Assembly: GCF_000218685.1 (NCBI RefSeq)
Contig: NW_006763292.1
Coordinates: forward strand, 1,819,685 to 1,883,684
From: Serpula lacrymans var. lacrymans S7.9
Lineage: Eukaryota; Basidiomycota; Agaricomycetes; Boletales; Serpulaceae
Direction: 5' to 3'
DNA length: 64,000 nt
The notes beneath the pieces are model-generated. The model was not told the origin of the DNA, searched no databases, and saw only the letters and a program-made list of their open reading frames with translations. The position numbers were made by a program, and so were the translations under genes. Positions 20,738-36,275 of this stretch are shown here, in pieces (positions within the stretch are counted from its first letter, which is position 1; each line of letters starts with the position of its first letter).

Positions 20738-22836
20738 ATGTTGTCCGTACCCCACCTCGCCCTTGCCCTCATCCTCGTTGGCATCATCCGACTTGTCCAG
20801 AGGAGGCTTGCCGCGCGCCTTGCGTTTCGACGTATCCCAGGACCGAGCTGCTCGTCTCTGATTTGGGGGGAAGAGCAGAAACTGTACTACAATGTGCCCG
20901 GGTCGTTACATCTTCAATGGCACAGACACTATGGCAATGTTGTCAAGTTCACAGGAGCGTTCGGTGTAAGTACCTTTACCATATTCGTTGGTGCTAAAAT
21001 ACTTATCACCAACGCACACAGCACCAGGTCCTTTCTATCACAGATCCTCGCGCCATATCCTATATATTAGGTGAAGGAACATACTTGTTTCCCAAACCTC
21101 AGGGTGTGCGTGCTTGGTTTCGGACCTTGTTAGGCGAAGGTATTTTGTGGGTGGAAGGTACGATTAACAACTAGCTTTTTTTTTGTTCTTTATTTCATGC
21201 TTTATTACAGGAAAGGAGGCCCACGAAAAACAGCGCCGTTCACTCGCGCCTGCGTTAAGGTATGTCTCACCATGACGAAGAGACTAGGCATCAGCTCATC
21301 ACTCTTCAGCCACCAATCCACAAGGAATCTAACCACGATTTTTTACGAGAATGCTTCCAAAGTACGTACTGATCACAATGGACAAGTGACTTCATCTAAT
21401 ACGTCACCCCAGATGGCCGCTCATTGGGCAAAGCAGCTCGAGGCCGGCGAGGCCGACGAGGTAGAGATCGAGATGACAAACTGGTCTGGTCGTTATGCGT
21501 AAGAAGCCAACGCGAATCTCACCTTCAACTAAATCTGATTAGCGCTACATAGGCTCGATAACATCGGACAGGCCGCTTTTTCCTACGACTTCACTTGCTT
21601 AAACGGGGAACCGCATGAACTTGCCCAGACCCTGGACGGTCTGACTAACCACGAGCAGACAAGAGCGTCATTCTACATGCGCGCCCTATTCTGGCTGGTC
21701 CCCTCCATTCTTTTCGTCGGTAAGAAGGGCGAGATGATTCGCAAGACACGCAATGAGCTTGGCAAACTGGCGATCAGGATCTTACACGACGCCAAAATAG
21801 CCGCCGATCCAGATAGCAAGACCCTCATGTCCTTGATCTGTAGGTGCCCACGGATGATCTGCGTCCTCCGTTGGTGTGACTCACTTTGGCTTCACTCAGT
21901 GCGAGCCGAAGAGGCGGCTTCCGGACAACAGATGGATGAAGAGCAGATTTCCGCTCAGATGCGAACTATTATTTCAGCGGGGTACGAACCTGTTTCTGCA
22001 AGTGTAGCCGTAAGCCATACCCTATTTCCTTTCTGTATTATTTATTGAATTCTTTCCTAGTGGATGCTCCACGAGCTTGCCATCGATCCTCGGTTGCAGC
22101 AAGCCTTACGGGACGAGGTCTCTACCGCCGGTGATCCCTCCTTCGATGACTTGCGCGTCAAGTATCCACTATTGGATGCTTTCGTGAGAGAAACCATTCG
22201 TATGCATCCTCCCGTTCTGGAAAACCACCATGAAGTAAGTATACATCTAATACTTATCTAATGCCTGTTGACTGACTGCCCCTCTATCAGTCTGCAGAGA
22301 CGACTAGCATCCCACTTTCAGAACCACTTCCTGGAACTAGTGATCTCCATCTGATCATACCAAAGGGAACCATCCTCTCGATGCCTGTGAACGTCATCCA
22401 ACAGGACCAAACTGTTTGGGGTCCCGACGCAGACGTATTCCGTCCTGAACGCTGGTTGAAGCACGATGCCAGCAACCTGAGCCACCGTTGTCACCGAGAC
22501 CTGTTTGCCTTCAGCTTCGGGTAAGCCACATACGCCTTTTATACATGATCGTTGCTTGATATCATATCATGTTCGTCAGCCCTAGAGGTTGTCTAGGAAG
22601 GAGCTTTGCAATAGTGGAAATGAAGGTGCGTAATTCTCCAGGGCAGCACCAGAATTTCAAGCTAAATGACCCCTTTCGCTGTATCATATCAGGCTCTAAT
22701 CGTCACACTCATCCGCCAATTCTCGTTCTCTTGTCCTTACGAGATCGAGGCTTTCCAGAGTTTCGTCATTCGGCCCCGTGTTGCAGGACAAGGGCCTAGT
22801 TCACTTCCTCTTCTCGTTAGGAAGGCTTGCTACTAG
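20738..22836 (+). CDS. Cytochrome P450 monooxygenase
   Basis: Membrane-bound fungal P450. The N-terminal anchor MLSVPHLALALILVGIIRLV precedes the proline hinge RRIPGPS. Later pieces: LAPAL and a helix (RNLTTIFYENASK), the I-helix segment ISAGYEPVSASVA, the ExxR motif ETIR in VRETIRMHPPV, the PERF-type FRPERWL, and the heme loop FSFG-PRGCLGRSFA with its Cys. The heme loop is split by an intron, as are many others (about ten). The last exon after a short intron begins ALIVTLIRQF and stops at 22834-22836. The I-helix position normally Thr in (A/G)Gx(D/E)T is Pro (AGYEP), a rare change. No pathway genes flank it, so the substrate is unknown. Confidence 0.9.
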
Positions 22837-23265
22837 TCGACAAACTTTGAAAATGGGTATCATTATCATAAATAATCTTAATATGCAACATTTCAATGAT
22901 AGAAGTAGAAACAAGTAGACATGGCTCTACTGTATATCTTTCGATCTTGGTTCATTTTTGCAGATTATCAGGAGATGGAACTCTGGAAGGCTCCTCCTGT
23001 ATGACGTGTTTCGGACTGGAGATTCTACCGTGGTCATGGACACTTTGGCAATGTGCTACTACAACATTGGACTACGGAATGTATATATGTTATAATAAAG
23101 ATATGCGAGATCAGAAACTGCGAAAAAAAACCATACATCTAGCAAATGCACGTGATGGAGTGATGGCACAGGGTGGAGAGAAAATCTCTACGAAGGAACG
23201 CTAGCCAAAAGTTGGATAGGAGTATGGTATACATCGTTCAGGATGCGGGTTGCTAAAGGAGACTT
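22837..23265. other. Convergent intergenic spacer
   Basis: This holds the 3' ends of the P450 (+) and the SET/NAP gene (-). AT-rich, with no gene seen; a 100-codon ORF on + has no protein-like features. Confidence 0.5.
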
Positions 23266-24319
23266 TTAATTCTTCTTCTGCTTTTTAGATTTGGGCTTTT
23301 CCAAGTCAATTTCTTCAGCCTCATCGTCATCATCCTCGCTATCTTCGTCGTCGCTGTCAAGCTCATCACCTCCCATGTTACCAAGGAAGTAGTCGGTAGC
23401 TTCAGGGAAAATCTCGTTTGCGATGAGGACGCCAACCTACAAATCGGATATCAGAAAGGAGGGGTCACACCAAGAAATTTCTACTACATACCTCGAAAGG
23501 ATCGGATTCTATCTCAAAGAAGTTGAAGAAGCTTCCGGATTCTGCAGGCATATCGTCCTCATCGTCCTCTTCCGCAACGCGAGGGTGCAACTTGGTAAGC
23601 GCGTTGGCGGCATCTTTCCAGTTGATTTTTGTGGCCTAGAACAAGGCGTTAGCAGGCCACAAGAGCAAGCTAGTAAACCATATATACCGATGACACCACG
23701 TCGCGTTCCCAGGAGAAGTCGAGCATGGAGGACGTGATACCATCCGCATCAGGGGCATCATCGGAAGCCGAGGGAGGAGCAACATATTTGAACTCCTTCT
23801 TCAAGACGGAATCAGAGAAATAGGGGTTCTCTTTGAAGTACTACCGACCAAACGCTGTGTAAGCTCCCACGTACATCTATAAACCAGATGCGGGGTTAAC
23901 CTACAAATTCGATTGTGTAACATCTGGACTCCTTCGGGTCTCTGGCGACCCAAACATCTTCCAGGTAGCTCAGTGCAATCTGGTCGATGTTATGCTGGGC
24001 ATGGAAAGCGAACATCGTGTGGTTCATGAGAGCAACAGGCCAGAATTTGGAGATAGATTTGGCAACAGCCCGTCTTTTTTCGTACACTGGGACTAGAGCT
24101 TGTTGTGCACGACGCTCTGCAGTAAAATGAATTTAGGGAATTAGGGGACATTCAAGGGAGCTCATTGCACGCACCTAGTACAAGTTCTGCGCGTTGGATA
24201 TCTTTTTGGATATCTTGGAGCTTTTGAGCATCTTCGTCACTCAATTCAACATTTTGGAGGGGGTTTTTCTCGACATCTGCTCCAGGAGAAGCGCGTTTTT
24301 TACCTGTTTTGACGACCAT
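23266..24319 (-). CDS. NAP-family histone chaperone, SET/TAF-I-like
   Basis: Nucleosome-assembly-protein family member that binds histones. The N-terminal part holds the long dimerisation helix (DAQKLQDIQKDIQRAELVLERRAQQALVPVYEKRR) followed by the earmuff domain: ISKFWPVALMNH, LSYLEDVWVARDPKESRCYTIEF, then after an intron YFKENPYFSDSVLKKEF and KINWKDAANAL. The C-terminus is the typical acidic tail (long Asp/Glu run) ending in a short Lys-rich stretch, KSKKQKKN. Four exons are visible. The start at 24319 begins MVVKTGKKRA. Length and layout match SET rather than the longer Nap1. Confidence 0.88.
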
Positions 24320-24656
24320 AGTTACTTTCGATTAGAGGAGAGGTGAGAAGAGATATGATCCCAAACATGCACTGGAAGAAATTTTGGGCGGAAAATTCCG
24401 GACTCCGCTGTGGCACGGTAAGGTGTTCATAAATCATAATCATGATTGTTCTAAAATTATATTCTTTGCCTCAGCAGTGTCCCAGGGGTCCTAGCGGCCG
24501 CGTACTAAGCACACATTCACCAGTTAAGCACGATATTGCCGTTCATAATTTCTCATGTGGGATTGATGGGTTCGAAGTGGTTCACTGTTGAAAGTCTCAG
24601 AATTGACACCACGACAAGGAAAAGCATGGGAACGATGATAAAACTCCTGTGCGAAA
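24320..24656. other. Intergenic spacer
   Basis: 337 bp between the SAC1 stop and the SET start, both on the minus strand. It serves as the SET promoter and SAC1 3' UTR. No gene seen. Confidence 0.5.
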
Positions 24657-27390
24657 TCAATCAACTCTCTTCTTCGTACCCATCTCTATCTCCTCAATTC
24701 GGGCATTCGTAGCAGCTCTTTTGCGACCACTTGGCAACCACTTGGCACCTAGCCCATCAACAATTCCATCCGCCTTGCCACTGGCACTACCTAAACCTTT
24801 TCCATGGTGTCCTGAACGGAAACCAGGCCCAGTGTAATATATGATGTCCGTTGGTGGCATCAAGCGGGGCCAAGAGACATACTCGATACCGTGGATCATG
24901 ATGAACACGATGGACAAGCATGCCATAATGAACCAAAGCATGAAGTAGTAGAAAAGGGAGTAATCTGAGTCAAAGTTCGTCAGCCATCTACAATGATATG
25001 AAAATATAAACAAACCAGAAGTCCTAGGTAGCGTAAGACCTGCGCAAATCATGAAAAGCGAAAACGAAAGGATATATGGCATCTGTTACAGAGTAAGCAA
25101 TATATTACTGCTATAATAAATAGTTTATTCACCGAGCGAATGACGAGGGGCCGGCGGTCAACAACAAGAGATAAGGCAATGGATGGATTTTTGTGCGGTA
25201 TCCATGTCCCAGTAACGAGGTCGAATGCATCCTAAGCAGGACCAAAATTAGCTTTATACCAGCAGCTTTCACAATTCCCGACTAACCTGTCTTGCACCAT
25301 CAAAGTAATTGTTCTTGATGTAACGAAGAACACTTTTGTACCCGTCTTCAAGTGCACCCATCTTTGTTCGTTTATTTGTCCTAGTGAAATCTGTCTTGAG
25401 GGCACCAGAACCAGCATATGCTTTTGAGATTAGGTCTGCATGATCAGCCCACACTATATACTTTAATGTAAGCCTATATCCCGGTTCGGAGACAAGACAG
25501 CTTACTTTCACGGAAATCGCTGCTCAGAGTCTCAAAATCGTCCAATTGTTCGTTCTCCGAAAAAACTCCTAGAGTTTTAAGTTGATGGTTCAATGTCCAT
25601 TTTGCCAACGCGGCTTGTACAACATTGGTCCGATCCAAATTATCCATACAGTTCGTACGCACTGTACCCAATTGCCTCTGTACAGGGCTGGACTGCTTCG
25701 TGCTAGTGTGGAAATATCTAATGACAAGAAATTTAAAAGGCGGTTACTCAAAAGTAAAAAGTTACTCACCCTTGCTTAAGTAGATCTTCCTCCAATTTCT
25801 CGATGAGAACACTAATTCGGTCCCACCGCATATGTTTACATTCATTATGAAAATCAAAGTACTGGTACTTGACTCCGGGCAGGTCAACCTAAAAGAGAAC
25901 TGAGTTTTTTTTTGAGATTAAGAGCATGCAGTTGACGCACCTGTGACATTGTGCGTTCATATGCTTCTTTCACAGGTTGTTCGTGACCTTTCTGATTGAC
26001 AAGATTCACCAGACGCTGCTCGCCATAGAGAGAAACTTGTTCTTGCAAATGTAGCCGTGCTGCATCAACCTTGCGAGGTACATCAAGTTCAGATGTCTAG
26101 CATAATTTTCTAAACCAACTTACAGTGTCTTGTAACTCCATGACTTGTAAATCCGGCTTGTATCTCAAAGTGTTGATCTCTGCCCAGTAGACAGGGACAC
26201 TGCCGCGAATCTGCACGAAGCTCAGCTTGTCGTTATAATCCCCACTCGACGCCAGGGCTGCTGGCTGGTCCTCAACGAGGAGTATTTGTTCTGTTTCGTT
26301 GAAATTGGCTACGTGACCGTCATGGTCAATACCTCGTCTGAAATACCGTGTGCCAGCTCTGTATCGTGAGCGGCGACTGATCAGACAAAGTTGGATTCGA
26401 TGACCGTGGATGTAAACGGTGCGGAGATCAAAAGCTGGAGCGTTGAATCCTCAGCAATACTGTTAGAAAGTAGATATATGGACGAGACATACTGCCATAG
26501 ATAACTGGTAGAATATAAGGGCTGAGCTGTGGTTGGCGTTGGTCAATACCAGCAAAACCTGAAAGTTGAAAGTAACCTCACAACTTGCGCAATATCTGTG
26601 TCTATGAGTCTAGATTGAAGAAACCTAGCAATCCTGGTTAGTTGAGACTATAATTGATGAGATGAGTTACCAACTTATTCCAGAAAAACCTATCGTCCGC
26701 CTGTGGATGCACTTTTAATATATAAAATAATGATGGAGAGATAACGTACCACCTCCCACAGCGGCTTCTCTTTCTCACTTTCCTGTTGCGCTTGTAGCCT
26801 CCGGGACAAGTCCCAGCTGTAGCTGAACAAAAAGAAGCCACCCCGTAGATGCGATTTGACAAGAGCTAACAAGTGACCTTCGACAGGATGTGGTGGGTTT
26901 TGCACGGATACGTTGGGGTTCAGTGGTAAAATGTCGAAATCTGCAGCCCGGTATATGTCGTTTGCCATTAGTTTCCCTCGGTGCTCTCGCCCAGTCAAAA
27001 CAATAACATATTCGGCTACAAATAGTAAGATAGCGAGGTCCAGAAAGATAGATTGCGTGGTAATTTTCACACTCACATAAAGCTAGCGATATGAGGCCCA
27101 AGATACCATACACAGTCTTTGCAAAGCGTGAGGCAGTTGAAGGAATGGTCGCATTGGGAGCTTGTGGTGTTACTTAGACTGGGCCACTGACAAGAAGAGG
27201 TCCTGGTTGCTTACGATTTAGAACAATGTCTCCCGTGCTTCGGTGTATGGTGAGTGACTGCGCACCCACTGGTTCCACGGGAACAAAGGTATAGGCGTCG
27301 ACGTCGACGAATCTAAGGCATATCAGCGCAGTGCAGAAGAAATATAAGCCATCCCACTCACAAGTTAAGACGTTGGTAAACGGGCTTCAT
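24657..27390 (-). CDS. SAC1: Phosphoinositide phosphatase Sac1
   Basis: ER/Golgi integral membrane phosphatase that dephosphorylates mainly PI4P. The first exon is tiny ([10 protein letters not shown], 27390 down), followed by about ten further exons. The N-terminal Sac region is visible in [36 protein letters not shown] and WNK. The catalytic CX5R(T) loop is in [15 protein letters not shown] (about 25660-25620). The C-terminal third has two membrane helices (around [20 protein letters not shown] and [16 protein letters not shown]) and a basic tail. The last residues KKRVD resemble the COPI-binding KxKxx signal known from vertebrate Sac1. Head-to-head with the U2A' gene, 132 bp apart. Confidence 0.92.
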
Positions 27391-27522
27391 GGTAAAGAGC
27401 TTGGACTGAAACGGCGTTTCACGCGTCGCGTTTGAGGCTTGTTTGCGTACAAGTGCTTTTTCCTCGTGTATCTGAGTCTGAGTCTGAATCCATTAGGCTT
27501 TCATTGTTACAGTGGGACTGCG
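27391..27522. promoter_or_regulatory. Compact bidirectional promoter of SAC1 and U2A'
   Basis: 132 bp separate the two divergent ATGs. It contains a short (GAGTCT)n-like repeat (about 27473-27490) and no TATA box. Confidence 0.6.
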
Positions 27523-28440
27523 ATGGTAAAACTCACTCCAGAGCTGCTCGCTCAGGCTTCCTCTGCTCTCAATCCAATAAAGGAACGGCAGCTCGATCTG
27601 CGAGGTGCGCACCTTCCAAATTTCAAGCAACACGCTCACAAAAACGGATCACAGGGTACAAAATCCCTGCCATCGAGAACCTTGGAGTCACAAGAGTACT
27701 GTCTCCCCTTCCTCTGAGCCATTTGTAGACTGATAAACTGACGGAAATGATTGCTAAATAGGACCAGCACGATGCCATAGATTTCACAGATAATTCCATC
27801 ATCGTCTTGGGCAATATTCCCCTGCTAAAACGGCTACGAACATTGTTGTTGGCCAATAACCGAGTAGCCTCGATCTCATCATCCATTCACCTTTCGGCAC
27901 CTAATTTAACAACCCTCGTCCTTACCAACAACAATATATCCGAGTTGGGAGATCTAGAACCTCTCAGAGAGGTGAAGGGTTTGAAGTATCTGTCGTTGAT
28001 GGGGAACCCTGTTACTGAAAAGAAATGGTATCGCGAGTGGCTTGCGTGGAGAATACCTTCACTGAGAGTTTTGGATTTCCAGAGAATCCGGGATAAGGTG
28101 CGCTTACGACGTTCGAACACTCGACGGGATCAGGCAGCTCAGATCGTACTTTCAGGAGAGACAAATCGGTAACTCGTTGTTCCTTACTGCTGAGGGTCTA
28201 CATACTGCTCTCGCGACGACAATATCAACCACCGTCTCAACGCTAGGATCAAAAGCTGCAGCTACTACAGACGAGCCCAAACTTGCTATGTCTGGGAAGG
28301 CTGGGCGGTTGATGTCAAAAGAGGATGCTGAAAAGGTCAAACAGGCCATCGCGAAAGCAACGTCTATCGAGGAGATCACAAGATTAGAAAGAAGTCTTCG
28401 GGAAGGATACATGCCAAGTTTGGAGGCTGTTGGTGCATGA
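27523..28440 (+). CDS. LEA1: U2 small nuclear ribonucleoprotein A' (leucine-rich repeat)
   Basis: Spliceosome component that binds U2 snRNA stem-loop IV with U2B''. Four exons join in frame: MVKLTPELLAQASSALNPIKERQLDLRG, then KIPAIENLGVTR, then DQHDAIDFTDNSI with leucine-rich repeats (LRTLLLANNRV, LTTLVLTNNNISELGDLEPL, GLKYLSLMGNPV) and the conserved cap WRIPSLRVLDFQRIRDK, then KERQ... to the stop. The C-terminal tail (GRLMSKEDAEKVKQAIAKATSIEEITRLERSLREGYMP) is typical of U2A'. An upstream in-frame codon run is not part of the protein; the ATG at 27523 matches the family N-terminus. Confidence 0.95.
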
Positions 28441-28611
28441 AAGTAACTTGTTATACAAAATTGTATTTTTGTAATCTTCACTACTGGTACTCGCTTTTTC
28501 AGATAAAAAAGCAAAACTCGAGATACACATCCGGGGCACAACTTTGGAGTACATAGATTAGACACTACCTCTTGAAATCGGACCATCGACTTCTCCTGGC
28601 TGCATATCCGA

Positions 28612-29481
28612 TCAGTAGCTTTGAGCAATTGATAAGCCGTGGAACGCCAAAGCTATGACTGCGAAGAGGTTGGCTAGGGAGCTGAAACCATGAAGTTTAC
28701 CAAATTTGCTGCTGAGTGCCTTCATTTCAGCGGACACCTATAATACCAATCAGTGATTTTAGCGTCATCAGGTCCAAAATATAATCAAAGAGGCCTTACA
28801 CCAGGCTCGTTGTAACTTTTCCCTTCTGCTTTCTCGAGTTTATGGCGTTGGAACATAATCCTGTCACATGTGATCAGTACAGAAAACTAGAAAGAGTAGA
28901 AATGGTATACATACTTGGTCGTTATTGGTCCCAACACAAAGTAGTTTATTCCTTGCAGTACAAGCACACTCCCCAAAGCATATGCTTGTGCGACATTGGC
29001 GATGTTGGGACTGCATACGTTCGACACGACATCGGGGTGGTTGTTCGTCCAGAGACCAAGTAAGATGGACGTCAAGATTAAAGACGAACCAAAGTATGCC
29101 GGAAAGCTGCGACTTTGAAGAGCACCGAACTGATGTCTAGCTGATGAAATCAAAGCAGGCGTTGGTGTGAGATAGATGTAGTGGTGAACCTCAATAACGC
29201 ACGTAAAGCTCTCAAAGCAATTATTCCTGGAGTATATATTAGTTTAATTTGCCGGTGTTCATTTACAACATGAACGGAAGAACGAACCTCCAAAGAACGA
29301 GACCCATACAGCTAAAAGTCAACAAGGATTTAGCAAGGCAGGGTGAATGGACATGATTTCACAACTTACACATTCCAAACAACCATCCGTATGTGATTAT
29401 ATACAATCCTTTAGGGGAGAATAGATTCACGATATAATCCAGGGTGATGAATTCTACATTGGCAAGCGTCGAAGATTCCAT
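28612..29481 (-). CDS. TMEM205-like (DUF4149) membrane protein
   Basis: Small polytopic membrane protein of unknown molecular function. About six exons: MESSTLANVEFITLDYIVNLFSPKGLYII first, then WVSFFGGIIAFRALR, the core QFGALQSRSFPAYFGSSLILTSILLGLW with a conserved Pro-Ala-Tyr-Phe, then AQAYALGSVLVLQGINYFVLGPITTK, a hydrophilic helix, and a last membrane segment SLANLFAVIALAFHGLSIAQ. Four membrane segments are expected. Start chosen at the first ATG of the first exon. Confidence 0.8.
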
Positions 29482-29795
29482 CGTGAGCTGGCAAGTTTTC
29501 TACGTGTATAGTTGCGGAGACAGAGCGAGTCACACCCGTGGCTGATCAAAGTGTCCAATATCATCAGCTTTATAGCGCTCATGCGCCATCTAGACCTTCT
29601 TCATTCCCACTGACAAATTGTATGCTTACAACCTCCGTCACGGTCGGGTATCTTACAGGCGAGGGCTGTTAGGTGGAAATTCTTGTACTGTATAAGTGTC
29701 TCTGATGATACATATTGCTACAGTCATGACTGTGAGAATTGGCTACGAGAACGGGACCGCAAGGGATCAAAGAAGCTCAGAAGGAGGGACATTGT
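29482..29795. other. Intergenic spacer
   Basis: About 314 bp between the CSN6 stop and the TMEM205-like start (both -). No feature seen beyond expected UTR/promoter sequence. Confidence 0.5.
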
Positions 29796-31213
29796 TTAGG
29801 AATGCAATCCCCAATCCCCGGGCATAGTCCCTTGTCTACCCATTCTTCTTCTGGGACCCCCAATCCCCCGCTCGTCGCGGTTGCCAACTGTCATAACGAT
29901 GTGTTTGTCGACCAGCTAATCTCCAAATATGAACAAATGCAAGATAAATATGTGTAGGAAGTATCACTCACGTCGTTTAGAATGTTGGCTGATTTTGTCA
30001 GCGTCGACAGGAATGCTGTTAGCTGTACATCTTCGTATTCCTATTCAGGGATGAGATAGAGATAATCAGATCCGACATCATCGACACTTACGGTTTCAAA
30101 TTCATTGCGGAAACCCCTATTTTCACTCGCGGGTAGAGAGGCGATCAAGGCCGACAGCGAGCGTAGTGTAGTATGGTCCTTGGCAGCTTGACCTATGACA
30201 AAGTTAGGTGGACACCATGTACCATCTGTTTGTGCGCACCTGCTATGACATTTGTGACGTACTGCACGAGTACTAAGATACGCTCGTGAAGCATTTTTAC
30301 TGCTGCCCTCTGGGTTTGCAGATGTGATTCCACTGAAGGCAAAGACGGTTGACATATAGCAAGCAAAATCGCAGACAGATACTTACGAGTCGTTCCTCCG
30401 CCTCCGCCTTTCGCCGTCCAATCCACCGCGATACGCTCAGCCTCGCCGGTCTCTACTACAAAGGATGCTTCGATGAAGACTGAACGCGTCTTCTTGTCTC
30501 GGATTTCAGTAGTAGGCTCATAGGCTTTCAGCGGCAGCGTTTGGCCTGTCAGATCAGATGACGAAGTGGAGCTTGAAGAGGGTTGAAGTATGAGGAGCAA
30601 CGGCGTAGAACAGTATTTAGTGAACTAGAATGGCGTAGTGTAAAAACGTTATAATTAGTTATCAAAAACGTCGTCTGTCAACGTACCTGTTCATGCAAAG
30701 CAATATGACGAGATGTTGGGATGGGTGCAAAAGTATACCATCCGATAATCTCAAGAGAAGGAAAGACTTGCTTGTCTAAAGCATAGATGCGATATGACAT
30801 CACTGAACAATATAATCACGGGCGATAACTCACACTGGTCCCTTCTAGATACTAGAAACTCATTATCCACTTGATCATCATTCCCAGCTTCCGTCGCCAG
30901 TTCAAATGTGTTTACGATTTCAACATCTCGCCCAGTCTGTGTCCCAAGTAAAGCTCCGAGCACTGGTGGGATGTGAATAATTGAAGATACGATATACAGA
31001 ATAAGACTAACCAAAAGGTGAATTCGACCTTGTCTGCAGTTTCAATCGTGTGAGGTGTTCAGATATATTCAAGATCGGTAGCGGGTGTCTACGATTAATT
31101 TGTAAGTTATTCCAAGTCAAATGATAATCCAGGACGTACAACGAGAGGGAAAGACCAGATGTTGTACTGGATGGGAGAACCACAGATAACTCATCGGTGT
31201 CCATAGAAGCCAT
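29796..31213 (-). CDS. CSN6: COP9 signalosome subunit 6 (MPN- protein)
   Basis: Non-catalytic MPN subunit of the COP9 signalosome, which removes Nedd8 from cullins. The N-terminal MPN fold is seen in LHPLPILNISEHLTRLKLQT, then ALLGTQTGRDVEIVNTFEL, and the position of the metalloprotease motif reads IIGWYTFAPIPT, where the catalytic His residues of CSN5 are absent, as expected for CSN6. The C-terminal helical part includes ESHLQTQRAAVKMLHERILVLVQYVTNVI, QAAKDHTTLRSLSALIASLP and a basic ending. About eight exons. The last exon (to 29796) reads LVDKHIVMTVGNRDERG. Start at 31213 fits an Asp/Ser-rich N-terminus. Confidence 0.88.
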
Positions 31214-31550
31214 AGCACAAAAATTCCTATAATCCTTGCACTTGCTGGTGGATGGCTCCGGTCAACGTTTACCTGTGACAGCCTAATAGTACGCAAGTGA
31301 GGTTATGATAACGGTGACTGTGAGCAGAAAAAGGCAAAAAACTAACTTTCCCATTAGCCGACTTGAACGACTGACCTCGTCATTACTAGTGACGCGCTCT
31401 ACCAACTGAGCTAAACGGGACTTGCAAATCAAGCTCATTAGCTATATTAAATTATTTGCTGGAACTTCAACGCGTAAACACTTGCCCTGAATAGTTCATT
31501 GTAGGCGCGTGTCTCATTTACTTCAGCGTTACCTTTTCACCCGTACCATC
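31214..31550. promoter_or_regulatory. Divergent CSN6/MCM5 promoter region with embedded tRNA gene
   Basis: 337 bp between divergent start codons, with the tRNA-Thr gene in the middle. Pol II promoters on both sides and a Pol III gene therefore share the space. Confidence 0.5.
31349..31420 (-). tRNA. tRNA-Thr (anticodon AGT)
   Basis: On the minus strand the 72-nt sequence folds into a full cloverleaf: 7-bp acceptor (TCCCGTT / AATGGGA, one G-T pair), D stem GCTC/GAGC with AGTTGG loop, anticodon stem CGTCA/TGACG with loop CTAGTAA (anticodon AGT), and T arm AGTCG TTCAAGT CGGCT. No intron. It lies in the divergent space between CSN6 and MCM5. Confidence 0.93.
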
Positions 31551-34464
<2,914 letters not shown>

Positions 34465-35068
34465 TCAATATATTGGAATTCTGAGCATACGATAGATATC
34501 ACGTGTAACCATCAGTGCTGTCCTGGTCTACGTGCCTAAAAGATTGACCATCACTGCATAGTGGATTTGCACCAGGACTAGTGGTACGTCCAAGTCCATG
34601 ATCGTGGTGTTCAAGTTATCAGTGTTATCCCACGCCCCGATATATAAAATAGTGTTGTCCCGATATTTATCATTCGAAGGGGGAGACTTACTATGGCTGG
34701 ACAATAGGTGCAATTGGTCTGAGGAGAAGTTGAATTACTCAGCAGTCGTTGGACTTGAGACCATCGGAACTTGACCAGTAGATACAATTTTTAGTTTTCT
34801 AGCTGCCTATGTAGTAAAATAAGCAAGAAATAGAAGCGTTGGTGCAGCGGAACAAAACCGAAACGACGACACACCTTTTGGAATGGTTCTGCAACTTTCG
34901 GTCACACTAGGTCACAGCGGCACTCACAGACGAAATCAGGCGGAGCTCGTCGGCAGGATTCGGCCAAATGATCAAAATTTCCGACAAGTCCTGACGCTGC
35001 TAGTAAGTGCGTTGTTTCGACTTTCAAGCCATGAAAGTGAAGGATTTGAACAGGAAATAAAATACATT
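34465..35068. other. Spacer between MCM5 and the repeat block
   Basis: About 600 bp. The left half is probably the MCM5 3' UTR. No clear terminal inverted repeat or TA target duplication of the pogo transposon could be found here by eye, so the left end of the transposon is not placed. Confidence 0.4.
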
Positions 35069-35799
35069 CTATCTATTAAACATGCTATTATTACTATGTA
35101 TGAAATTAGTAGGTACAAAATAAGGCATATTTTGGGAATGTTGAGAAATACCCGAACTTGATGATGGAGAAAATGTCAAAGTATTATGAGTACCAGGCAA
35201 GAACGGAGGGGGATAACCCATGTGGGGCTGTGATAAATACAACTGGGGCAGATATGGCATTGGTAAGGACCCGGGGGGAACCTCAAGTGATGAACCAACA
35301 GGCATGGATATGCCACTTCCAGATGGGAGTGAAAACGACGTTGTGGGGGCTGAAGGAGGGGCAGCAGCCTAGAATACATTAGAAAGAGCTGGTAAATAAG
35401 TCAATAAAAGTACCTGTCTTCGAGCACGAGTTCCAAATAAACCCGCAAAGCGGGCATTTCTTTCCAGGTCTGGGTGGGTTTCAAAGTGGTCCTTGATTCG
35501 ATCAAGGACCTCCTGCTTTGCCTTGCTGCCCAGCGCTCCTGTAAAGACCTCAGTACCATTCAGCCTGGCCATCTGGGCCTGGTGCTCAGCCGTCTTCGCT
35601 GCTTTTAGGGCCTTGGCCACTTCTTCTTTCCTCGCCTTTCTTCTTCCTCTGCCATATGCCTCTCATGCAACTCAGCACTAGTCAGAAGTTCAGCGTGAAC
35701 ACGTAACCCCTTTCTCTTTTTCCCCTTTCCCTTCATCCTACTTAGCTTATCCTTCAAGTGGGCCAGTTCACACATCATAAAGGCACTGTGGCCTTGCAT

Positions 35800-36219
35800 T
35801 GTAACAACCAAGAGTTAGTTACTCTGGCACACACAGAAACACACTATAAGGAAGATGATGAGGGAGTGGCTACCCTTTAAGCTGCAGGGAGTTTGTTGGT
35901 TAACAACAGGAGGACTCCCTGAGGAGTCTCCTGGATCTATTGGGGTATATATACTACTACAGGGTTATTTGTACACGTGTACTATACAGTTGATAGAGAT
36001 AGTGGCTGATGATGTCATGGGGCCTAGCCCACATGGCCAGCTCCACTGTGTGAGAGAGTTGTGTCTATAATAAGAAGAAAGGCAACACGGCATGAGAAAG
36101 AGGAGTTTGGACGAAAAAAAGGGGAAGTGCCACGTGGCACCATGTGTGGAAGCTAAAGTACAAGGTTAAAGCGGAGAATAAAAATAAAGGGAAGGTCCGA
36201 AAATTGTGTTATCGTAACA
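35800..36219 (-). repeat. 3' LTR of the Gypsy element (420 bp)
   Basis: On the minus strand it begins TGTTACGATAAC and ends CTCTTGGTTGTTACA, with a TATATA stretch in the middle. A polypurine tract (rc of 36220-36236) precedes it. A related solo copy lies at 57098-57477. Confidence 0.9.
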
Positions 36220-36275
36220 CTACCCCCCTTCTAAGGCTCGACTTCCAGGTGAGACCAAATACCAGAGGTATTGAT

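Noticed and set aside
34883..35161. 92-codon plus-strand ORF left of the transposon
   Set aside because: No protein-like pattern; it overlaps the antisense of the transposase tail.
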